In this document: in pieces, positions 1 to 5,213 of the stretch
How the letters are laid out: each line of letters begins with the position of its first letter
How positions within the stretch are numbered: position 1 is the stretch's first letter
Assembly (NCBI GenBank): GCA_012961055.1
Contig: DUAA01000101.1
Span: 436-5,648, forward strand
Source of the DNA: Nitrospinaceae bacterium
GTDB lineage: Bacteria > Nitrospinota > Nitrospinia > Nitrospinales > VA-1
Direction: 5' to 3'
DNA: 5,213 nucleotides
The notes under the pieces: model-generated
The model's database searches: none
The model's input: the letters and a program-made list of their open reading frames with translations, nothing else
Told to the model about the DNA's origin: nothing
Position numbers and translations under genes: made by a program

Positions 1-555
1 AGAAAAATATTCCAGGATTTATCGTCCGTTAAAATATTGAGCTCTGGATTAAAAAAACTCCTGCACCGCGCCAGAGTTCCCGTAAAAATCTTCAGTGCAT
101 TGTATAAATGGGATGACCTCACGGCTTCGGAAAATTTGTTTTCCGCTCTCAAACCGGGAGTCAACAAATGGCGAGAACTTCTGGATTTAATAGATGAAGT
201 TGCGGCAAGAGAAAACACGACGCATGGGGACATTTTATCCTACGATGATATTCAAAAAATTTTGAAAACCTCCGAACTGAATGCTCATCAGAAATACGAC
301 CGCATCTACCGGTATCTATACAGCCTTCGCTATCCAGTTTTATCAGACATGAAAAAACAAGTAGCCCGTGCACTGGATGAAATGGACCTCGACGACAAAA
401 CCCGTCTCAAATTCCAGGAAACCTTTGAAAGCGATGAGTTGAAACTGGAACTGAAATTTCGAAACGAAAAAGATTTATCCCTCCAGGTAGAAAAAATATT
501 CAAAGCCCTCCAAACCGGCTCAGTGGAAAAACTCATAAAGATATTCACCCTCTAG
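1..555 (+). CDS. C-terminal part of a possible ParB-like protein (5' end outside window)
   Basis: The reading frame is open from the first base, giving 184 codons and a TAG stop, so the gene starts upstream of the window. A TTG at 37 could be read as a start, but it has no ribosome binding site and the frame is open before it, so I treat it as an internal leucine. The product is soluble, charged and almost wholly helical, with no signal peptide or membrane segment. In the partial numbering, residues ~8-50 are short helices, ~55-75 carry a segment around KWRELLDLIDEVAARE, ~105-120 an RYLYSLRYP segment, and ~150-180 a KFRNEKDL-type amphipathic helix. From memory, this order resembles the region after the ParB nuclease and helix-turn-helix domains in ParB-like proteins of Deltaproteobacteria. 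This is an inference, because the diagnostic N-terminal motifs are not in the window. An unrelated helical protein remains possible. It is convergent with uvrC. Confidence 0.8.
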   Translation, partial: RKIFQDLSSVKILSSGLKKLLHRARVPVKIFSALYKWDDLTASENLFSALKPGVNKWRELLDLIDEVAARENTTHGDILSYDDIQKILKTSELNAHQKYDRIYRYLYSLRYPVLSDMKKQVARALDEMDLDDKTRLKFQETFESDELKLELKFRNEKDLSLQVEKIFKALQTGSVEKLIKIFTL

Positions 556-654
556 TATCCTTTTGATTGCCCATTTCCTGTTCACCTATTCCCTAAAATT
601 TATATGAGTCCAGATCATATCAAAAGAAATATTATCCCCTTTCCAGCGCAGTGT

Positions 655-2478
655 TTAGCTGTTTATGATTTTGAGTTTTTCTGCCAACAGGCGGGTGATA
701 CCCGGTAGAGCCATCAAATCATCTACTGAAGCAGTACGGATATTTTTCAGGCTGCCAAATTGTTTCAATAATAACAATCGGCGTTTTTTCCCAATTCCAG
801 GAATATTTTCCAGCGGAGAGGTTAACGCCTCCTTGCTACGTAAGCGCCGGTGATAGGTTATGGCAAATCGGTGTGCCTCATCGCGGATGCGTTGCATAAG
901 AAACCGGGAAGGGGAATTCTCTTTAAATAGTACGGAGCCCGCTTTGTTTAATAGATACACCTCATCTGTCTCAAGGTTATTGCGATATTTCCCCTTAGCG
1001 ATGCAGGCCAAGTCCACCGCGTCAATGAGCCCCAAAGCCTCAAAAACCTCTCGGCCCGAATTCAAATGGCCTTTGCCCCCATCAATGAGAACCAGGTTGG
1101 GCAATGGCTTTCCTTCATCAAGAAGACGGCGGTACCGGCGAATCATCACTTCTCTCAGCATGGCGTAATCGTCAATGCCTTTCACGGTGGCGATTTTGTA
1201 ACGGCGATATTTTGAATTTTCTGCCAACCCGTTCTCAAATACCACCATGGAGCCCACCGCATGATTACCCGAAATGTTGGACAAGTCGAACCCTTCAATC
1301 ACTTTCGGAAAATGTTTCAACCCCAGAGCAGCCTGCAATTCTTCTAATGAGCGGGTACCAACATCTCCTTTATCATGCTCCATTCTCATAGCAAAGCATG
1401 CGTTCTCTTCCGCCATTCTAACCAGGTCGCGTTTTTTACCGATCACAGGGATTTCCAGCCTGACACGCGTTCCCTTTTTTTCTGACAACCAATCTACGAT
1501 CAAATCGTAGTCTTCAATGGGATGGGGCAACAATATTTCAGAGGGCAATACCACCTCTTCTGCATAATATTGTTTGATAAAAGAGGATAGGGTTTCATCT
1601 TTCTCCATCTGATTTTGCGACTTCAGCTTGAATATTTTTTCACTCAACATTTTTCCGGCACGGATGATCAATACCTGGGTCATGGCCTGGTCTTTTTCGG
1701 AACAATATGCGATGACATCCTGATCCTGCAAAGAGGTTGAGATGATTTTTTGTTTATCGAGTACCGTTTGCACGGCCTGGATTTTGTCCCGGTATATGGC
1801 GGCCTCTTCGTAGCGCATTTCTTCAGATGCCAAGCCCATCTCCGCTTTCAAGTTTTTTAAAAGGGTCTTATTTTTCCCTTTGAGGAACCACTCTACATTC
1901 TCAACCACTTTCTTATATTTGTCGGGGGAAACCAGTCCGGCGCAAGGAGCCAGGCACCGGCCCATTTGGTGGTTGAGGCAGGGCCGGCGCAACGCATTGC
2001 CATTCAGTTTATCCTTGCTCTGGCGAAGCGGAAAAATTTTGTAAATCAGTCGGATCGTCTCACGGACTTCCTTGACCATGGTATAGGGGCCAAAATAGGT
2101 TGCCTTATCTTTCCGGATACGACGCACTACTTCCAACCGCGGAAACATCTCCTGTGTTGTCAAACGCAAATAGGGATAATGTTTATCGTCTTTGAGAAGA
2201 ACGTTATAACGAGGCTGATGTTTCTTGATAAAATTACTTTCAAGAATCAGCGCTTCCGCTTCTGTCTCCGTGGTAAGAAACTTGATATCGCGGACTCTGG
2301 CCAAAAACATTCTTGTTCTAGGGTGAAGGGTACGCGAGTTCTGGAAATATGAACGCACACGATCTCTAAGAACTTTTGCTTTACCGATATAAAGAATTTC
2401 CGACCGGGCACCCTTCATGATATAAATTCCAGGTAGCTTGGGAATGTTCTCTATAATATCTTTGATGTTATTTTTCAT
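655..2478 (-). CDS. uvrC: UvrC, excinuclease ABC subunit C
   Basis: UvrC is the dual-incision nuclease of nucleotide excision repair: recruited to the UvrB-damaged-DNA complex in the cytoplasm, it cuts 3' and then 5' of the lesion. The 607-residue product is full length (E. coli is about 610). Residues ~12-90 are the GIY-YIG nuclease, with Tyr19, the YIG at 30-32, Arg40 and Glu80. Residues ~210-245 are the UVR helical hairpin that binds UvrB. The RNase H-like C-terminal nuclease shows Asp398 (GFDLSN), the GIDDY motif at ~434-438, Asp466 (LIDGGKG) and His536 (DEAHRFA). Tandem helix-hairpin-helix motifs lie at ~556-580 and ~583-602. I chose the ATG at 2478 because a GAGAGG lies 6 bases upstream and the N-terminus then matches family length; a TTG at 2502 or ATG at 2499 would add 7-8 residues without a good ribosome site. 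In the cysteine cluster that holds [4Fe-4S] in E. coli, Cys167, Cys175 and Cys179 are present but position 154 is serine. The gene appears monocistronic. Confidence 0.97.
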   Translation of the reverse strand: MKNNIKDIIENIPKLPGIYIMKGARSEILYIGKAKVLRDRVRSYFQNSRTLHPRTRMFLARVRDIKFLTTETEAEALILESNFIKKHQPRYNVLLKDDKHYPYLRLTTQEMFPRLEVVRRIRKDKATYFGPYTMVKEVRETIRLIYKIFPLRQSKDKLNGNALRRPCLNHQMGRCLAPCAGLVSPDKYKKVVENVEWFLKGKNKTLLKNLKAEMGLASEEMRYEEAAIYRDKIQAVQTVLDKQKIISTSLQDQDVIAYCSEKDQAMTQVLIIRAGKMLSEKIFKLKSQNQMEKDETLSSFIKQYYAEEVVLPSEILLPHPIEDYDLIVDWLSEKKGTRVRLEIPVIGKKRDLVRMAEENACFAMRMEHDKGDVGTRSLEELQAALGLKHFPKVIEGFDLSNISGNHAVGSMVVFENGLAENSKYRRYKIATVKGIDDYAMLREVMIRRYRRLLDEGKPLPNLVLIDGGKGHLNSGREVFEALGLIDAVDLACIAKGKYRNNLETDEVYLLNKAGSVLFKENSPSRFLMQRIRDEAHRFAITYHRRLRSKEALTSPLENIPGIGKKRRLLLLKQFGSLKNIRTASVDDLMALPGITRLLAEKLKIINS

Positions 2479-2533
2479 GGGAAACCTCTCATAAGCCATC
2501 AACCCAACATCCTAAAAATATACTCCGTTTTCC
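2479..2533. promoter_or_regulatory. Divergent uvrC / transporter start region
   Basis: These 55 bp separate the start codons of two divergent genes, so the promoter and leader elements of both must be packed here or extend into the neighbouring coding sequence. For uvrC, a TATATT hexamer (minus strand, 2522 to 2517) sits at a plausible -10 distance, but the sequence 17 bp further upstream is only a poor -35. For the transporter, TAAAAA/TAAAAATAT at 2513-2521 is the only AT-rich core. No operator-like palindrome is evident. That the region holds promoters is inferred from gene layout; the exact boxes are weak. Confidence 0.4.
2485..2490 (-). promoter_or_regulatory. Ribosome binding site that fixes the uvrC start
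   Basis: On the minus strand this reads GAGAGG, followed by a 6-base spacer (TTTCCC) and the ATG at 2478. It supports that ATG over the in-frame TTG at 2502 and ATG at 2499, which have only a G-rich stretch without a proper Shine-Dalgarno match upstream. Confidence 0.6.
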
Positions 2534-3895
2534 ATGAAGACCGAAAGCAATAATCAGCGTGGGGCCTGGGGCAGTCGTCTGGCGTTTATTTTGGCTGCTT
2601 CCGGATCTGCAGTCGGACTCGGCAATATATGGAAATTCCCATATATAGTCGGAGAAAATGGCGGCGGAGCATTTGTGCTCGTGTATCTAGTCTGCGTTTT
2701 GGTGATCGGCGCACCCATTATGTTAGCCGAGTTCACATTGGGACGAAAAACCAACTTAAACCCTGTCGGCGCATTCGATCAAATCAAACCCAAATCTCCC
2801 TGGATCGGAATCGGATTTATGGGGGTTCTCGCCGGGTTCCTCATCCTTTCATTTTATGGCGTAGTTGGAGGCTGGACATTCGCCTATGTTGTCAAATCCA
2901 TAACCGGTTCTGTGCTAGCGTTTTCTTCACCTAAGGAAGCGGGAGAGTTTTTTGGAAGCTTTATAGCAAATACCGGGGAGGTACTTTTCTATCACGCACT
3001 ATTCATGGGAGCCTGTGTTGGAATAGTCATAAGAGGCGTACATGGCGGTATAGAAAAAGCCTGCAATATTCTAATGCCAATGCTAGCCGCTATTCTGTTT
3101 CTGCTAATGATTCGCTCGCTCACCCTCGATGGTGCCATGGAAGGCGTGGCCTTTTATTTAAGGCCAGATTTCGGCAAGATCAACACTAATGTCGTCCTCA
3201 TTGCACTGGGACAAGCCTTCTTCTCGCTCAGTCTGGGAATGGGGGCGATGATCACATATGGTAGCTACCTGTCAGACAAAGAAGACCTAACCTCCTGCAC
3301 CCTTTACGTTGTGATGTTCGATACCCTCATTGCGCTTCTAGTCGGCATGGTCATTTTCCCGGCGGTGTTCGCAATGGGGCTAGAACCCGCCGAAGGTCCA
3401 GGCCTGGTTTTCAGTGTTCTGCCTACGGTGTTTGCCGGAATGCCATTGGGTCAAGGCGTTGCTATTATCTTTTTCATACTACTGGCCATTGCCGCCATCA
3501 CTTCGGGAATTTCCCTGCTCGAAGTGGTAGTGGCTTATTTCATTGACCAGCGAGGATGGGAACGCAAAAGAGCTGTACCCGTTATCAGTTTAATCATCTT
3601 CGCTTTAGGGGTTCCTAGCGGTCTGTCCTTTGGTATGATGGCTGATGTAAAACTATTCGGCATGAATTTTTTTGATAATGTCGATAACATCGCTTCCAAT
3701 TACCTTTTACCAATAGGAGGCCTGTTGACCGCCATTTTCGTCAGCTGGGTCTGGGGCACAAAAAATATCCACTTGGAAATCGAAAAACACGATAACAAGC
3801 CCAACTTTTTTTGGGCGCGAAGCTGGGAGTTTCTCATACGCTACATCACTCCCATTGCTATCGGCATTGTTTTTATCACTAAAGTCTTCCGCTAA
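2534..3895 (+). CDS. Sodium-dependent transporter, NSS (SNF/SLC6, LeuT-like) family
   Basis: This is an inner-membrane secondary transporter of the neurotransmitter:sodium symporter family, which couples Na+ entry to uptake of amino acids or related amines; the substrate cannot be told from sequence. The 453 residues hold about 11 hydrophobic helices (roughly 15-37, 43-68, 91-125, 152-168, 175-195, 218-245, 256-282, 305-338, 346-364, 387-408, 430-449), the usual short bacterial form without helix 12. The TM1 signature GSAVGLGNIWKFPY and ENGGGAF (residues 24-47) is diagnostic. By hand alignment to LeuT, Asn31 matches Na+ ligand Asn27, Thr323/Ser324 match Na2 ligands Thr354/Ser355, Tyr108 matches substrate-site Tyr108, and Asp263 falls at Glu290, the acidic residue of chloride-independent members. 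The outer gate would be Lys34-Asp384 (Arg30-Asp404 in LeuT). The ATG start is forced by a stop at 2513-2515 and the position of TM1, yet no Shine-Dalgarno sequence precedes it. No terminator hairpin follows the stop. Confidence 0.95.
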   Translation: MKTESNNQRGAWGSRLAFILAASGSAVGLGNIWKFPYIVGENGGGAFVLVYLVCVLVIGAPIMLAEFTLGRKTNLNPVGAFDQIKPKSPWIGIGFMGVLAGFLILSFYGVVGGWTFAYVVKSITGSVLAFSSPKEAGEFFGSFIANTGEVLFYHALFMGACVGIVIRGVHGGIEKACNILMPMLAAILFLLMIRSLTLDGAMEGVAFYLRPDFGKINTNVVLIALGQAFFSLSLGMGAMITYGSYLSDKEDLTSCTLYVVMFDTLIALLVGMVIFPAVFAMGLEPAEGPGLVFSVLPTVFAGMPLGQGVAIIFFILLAIAAITSGISLLEVVVAYFIDQRGWERKRAVPVISLIIFALGVPSGLSFGMMADVKLFGMNFFDNVDNIASNYLLPIGGLLTAIFVSWVWGTKNIHLEIEKHDNKPNFFWARSWEFLIRYITPIAIGIVFITKVFR

Positions 3896-4010
3896 CCATT
3901 TAGCCGCTACAAATTTAATTTATTATTCTTCAATATTATTAAATCCTTATCTTATTTCTCAACTCTAACCTTAGAAAGTAAAATCAGGAATTTAATATAA
4001 AGGGTTTGCA
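3896..4010. other. AT-rich intergenic spacer upstream of the duplicated-domain gene
   Basis: This 115-bp spacer is much richer in A+T than the flanking transporter gene, with runs such as AATTTAATTTATTATT. It must hold the end of the transporter transcript and probably the promoter of the next gene. A TAATAT at 3993-3998 is too close to the start codon for a conventional leader, since the likely ribosome site (AAAGGG, 3999-4004) adjoins it. I see no GC stem with a T tract that would make a Rho-independent terminator, and no convincing -35/-10 pair. Confidence 0.4.
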
Positions 4011-4532
4011 ATGGGAAACTTTAAATTGGTGGTTCGTAATATTTATGTAAATACAAATCTAGAAGTACGTTTGAAATCCAGAACGACTAAAGAAGAAGCC
4101 AACAAAGAGGTCGAAAGAATTATCGAGAAAAAAGGTATCTTTGTAAAATATGATTGGAAAATAGAAGGCTGTCAAAATGGAGGAATTAATAACTTTGATG
4201 ACCAGTTAGAAAAAGACATCATAGAGCGGCTCGAACAGGATGAAACAGATGAAAATATTTTCTGGGATGGATTCACCGCTCATTACGACTTGAATGTCGC
4301 ACATATTCCGGTTAACACAAACTTGGAAACATCATTGATATCAAACTCAAAGGAAGAAGCACTCGCAGAAGCAAAAAAAATAGTTGCTGAAAAAAAAATA
4401 TTCGATGGTTACGAATGGAAAGTTGAAAATTGCGATGAAAATGGAATTAACGACTTAAATGAAGTTTTAAAAAATGACATCACAGCAATCCTTGGCAAAG
4501 ATTTAGAAAGCTGTATGGAAGAAAGTACTTAA
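4011..4532 (+). CDS. Protein of unknown function with two tandem copies of one ~71-residue domain
   Basis: I do not recognise this 173-residue protein. The start is well supported: AAAGGG lies 6 bases before the ATG. There is no signal peptide or membrane helix, so it is probably cytoplasmic, and it is acidic. Residues 4-75 and 92-162 are copies of one domain: by hand about 33 of 71 aligned positions are identical, with one single-residue gap. Shared landmarks in order are VNTNLE (13-18 and 101-106), KEEA (27-30 and 114-117), an aromatic pair YDW/YEW (47-49 and 134-136), a cysteine (54 and 141), GIN (58-60 and 145-147) and DI (69-70 and 156-157). The pattern suggests a beta strand, a charged helix, a second strand (WKIE/WKVE) and a final helix, a small alpha/beta fold. 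An aromatic linker (NIFWDGF, 82-88) joins the copies. The gene samples at roughly 30-37% G+C by eye, lower than much of uvrC, which could mean transfer or relaxed constraint. It is convergent with the repeat-protein gene to its right. Confidence 0.85.
   Translation: MGNFKLVVRNIYVNTNLEVRLKSRTTKEEANKEVERIIEKKGIFVKYDWKIEGCQNGGINNFDDQLEKDIIERLEQDETDENIFWDGFTAHYDLNVAHIPVNTNLETSLISNSKEEALAEAKKIVAEKKIFDGYEWKVENCDENGINDLNEVLKNDITAILGKDLESCMEEST
4020..4235 (+). repeat. Domain copy 1 of the duplicated-domain protein
   Basis: Encodes residues 4-75. It matches copy 2 at an offset of 88 residues up to the serine at 23, then 87 residues after a one-residue insertion (RTT versus NS). The DNA of the two copies has diverged at synonymous sites (compare the codons for NTNLE), so the duplication is old and kept by selection on protein sequence rather than recent. 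Confidence 0.8.
4284..4498 (+). repeat. Domain copy 2 of the duplicated-domain protein
   Basis: Encodes about residues 92-162/163. It keeps VNTNLE, KEEA, YEW, the cysteine and GIN of copy 1. The helix segment contains two long A tracts (8 A at 4373-4380 and 9 A at 4390-4398), both encoding Lys-Lys pairs in frame. Confidence 0.8.
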
Positions 4533-4613
4533 ATAAGATTCCCCGTTTTAGATAAAATTTCCCTCTCATTACAAGCCACGGACAAGGTGATTTGATTCAG
4601 AATGATCTTTCGC

Positions 4614-5213
4614 CTAGACCTCTGCCTTACTGTAAACCTGTTCAGCCCATTCAGTATCACCCAGGTTTTTACCCAGGCTCTCGGCCAGCCAATAAAACTC
4701 ATAAGCTTCTTCCGCTTTGGCTTCCGCTAACTTATACAATCTAACCGCCCATTCCTCATCATGCCAATACTGGAGAACACTTTCGGCAAGACCCAAAAAA
4801 TCTAAACTGTCCTTCCCCGTCTTTTCAGCTTTTTTACAAACTATTTTTGCCCACTCTTTATCGCCCAGTTTTTCGCAAAGACTCTCAACCACACTGAGAA
4901 GATCGCTACAATCTTCCGCCATTTCCTCCGCTTTTTTAAATAGTCGCCTAGCCCATTGTCTATCGTCAAGCTTTGCATAAACCTTATCGCCAAGCTCATA
5001 GAAGTCAAAATGCTCTTCCGCATTATCCTCAGCTTTTTTATAAATTTTTATTTCCCAATCCTTATCACCGAGTACTTCGGAGATGCTGTCTGCAAGGTCA
5101 CACAATTCACGAAAAATTTCTGGCATATTTTCGGCTTTCAAGAATAACTTTTTCGCCCATATCTTATCGCCAAGCGTTTCAGAAATACTGTATGCTAGCC
5201 AGTTTAAATCGAG
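4614..5213 (-). CDS. TPR-like repeat protein (5' end outside window)
   Basis: The frame is open from the right edge for 199 codons to a TAG stop, so the true start lies beyond the window; the TTG at 5141 encodes an internal leucine. The product is an acidic, all-helical solenoid made of 34-residue repeats, with tryptophans at residues 19, 53, 87, 121, 155 and 189 of the partial protein, an exact period of 34. Each unit follows the pattern LAxSIxxxLGDxxWAxxxYxKAE, then an acidic linker. Laid on the tetratricopeptide repeat, GD falls at positions 15-16, Ala at 20, Tyr/Phe at 24 and Ala at 27, while Trp takes position 19, Glu takes position 28 and the usual Pro32 is missing. TPR proteins are protein-protein scaffolds; the partner here is unknown. 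The protein ends right after helix B of the last unit, with no capping helix. No signal peptide or catalytic domain is visible in this part. It is convergent with the duplicated-domain gene. Confidence 0.85.
   Translation of the reverse strand, partial: LDLNWLAYSISETLGDKIWAKKLFLKAENMPEIFRELCDLADSISEVLGDKDWEIKIYKKAEDNAEEHFDFYELGDKVYAKLDDRQWARRLFKKAEEMAEDCSDLLSVVESLCEKLGDKEWAKIVCKKAEKTGKDSLDFLGLAESVLQYWHDEEWAVRLYKLAEAKAEEAYEFYWLAESLGKNLGDTEWAEQVYSKAEV
4617..5213 (-). repeat. Array of six 34-residue (102-bp) TPR-like units
   Basis: Six units are seen, the outermost cut by the window edge. Unit tryptophans are encoded near 5159, 5057, 4955, 4853, 4751 and 4649, each 102 bp apart. The third unit is divergent: LDDRQW replaces LGDKEW, and its helix A reads ELGDK where others have LAES. 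The fifth has YWHDEEW. The DNA of the units has diverged, so the array is not a recent tandem expansion, although short words such as CTTATCGCC recur. Confidence 0.85.

Noticed and set aside
602..620. Inverted repeat ATATGA / TCATAT with a 7-base loop between the convergent genes, as a shared terminator
   Set aside because: The stem is only 6 bp and nearly all A/T, with no clean T tract on either side; too weak to call a Rho-independent terminator.
560..626. CTTTTGAT (560-567) and ATCAAAAG (619-626) as an inverted repeat
   Set aside because: An 8-bp match separated by 51 bases in AT-rich DNA is expected by chance and forms no compact hairpin.
1966..2352. 128-codon open frame on the + strand inside uvrC
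   Set aside because: It is antisense to strongly conserved UvrC coding sequence, has no recognisable protein features or ribosome site, and is best read as a shadow frame, as are the other + frames between 665 and 1510.
3913..3944. ATTTAAT / ATTAAAT inverted repeat after the transporter gene
   Set aside because: Seven A/T-only pairs around an 18-base loop in AT-rich DNA; no stable stem and no T tract.
4533..4613. Possible terminator or small gene in the 81-bp gap
   Set aside because: No stem-loop with a T tract, no start codon with a ribosome site and a meaningful frame; nothing supportable seen.
4717..5147. Open frames on the opposite strand of, and in another frame within, the TPR-like gene
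   Set aside because: The 34-residue periodicity exists only in the 4614-5213 minus frame; the others are by-products of the repeated DNA.

Overview
The window is bacterial chromosomal DNA with protein genes on both strands and no RNA gene, insertion sequence or CRISPR array that I could find. Two genes are recognisable with confidence: uvrC (nucleotide excision repair nuclease) and a sodium:neurotransmitter-symporter-family (NSS) transporter. Their sequences fit a Gram-negative bacterium of the Deltaproteobacteria/Nitrospinota kind, but this is an impression from sequence style; there is no marker gene here to settle it.

Layout. Bases 1-555 (+) hold the C-terminal 184 codons of a gene that begins outside the window. 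It looks like the C-terminal half of a ParB-like (ParB/RepB/Spo0J superfamily) protein, but the diagnostic nuclease domain is off the edge. It converges on uvrC (655-2478, -) across a 99-bp gap with no convincing terminator. uvrC is divergent from the transporter gene (2534-3895, +), with only 55 bp between the two start codons. After a 115-bp AT-rich gap comes a 173-codon gene of unknown function (4011-4532, +) built from two copies of one roughly 71-residue domain. It converges across 81 bp on a gene that runs off the right edge (4614-5213, -) and encodes tetratricopeptide-like repeats with an exact 34-residue period and an unusual invariant tryptophan.

How they fit together. The left 3.9 kb looks like ordinary core genome: a partition-like protein, DNA repair and amino-acid-type transport, each in its own transcription unit. 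The right 1.3 kb looks accessory: AT-rich, acidic, repeat-built, apparently cytoplasmic proteins of unknown role. Nothing visible shows that these two repeat proteins act together; adjacency is the only link, and they are convergent rather than co-transcribed. I found no clear evidence of a new multi-gene system. The items most worth a second look are the duplicated-domain protein, the W-type 34-residue repeat array, and a UvrC in which one of the four expected iron-sulfur cysteines is serine.
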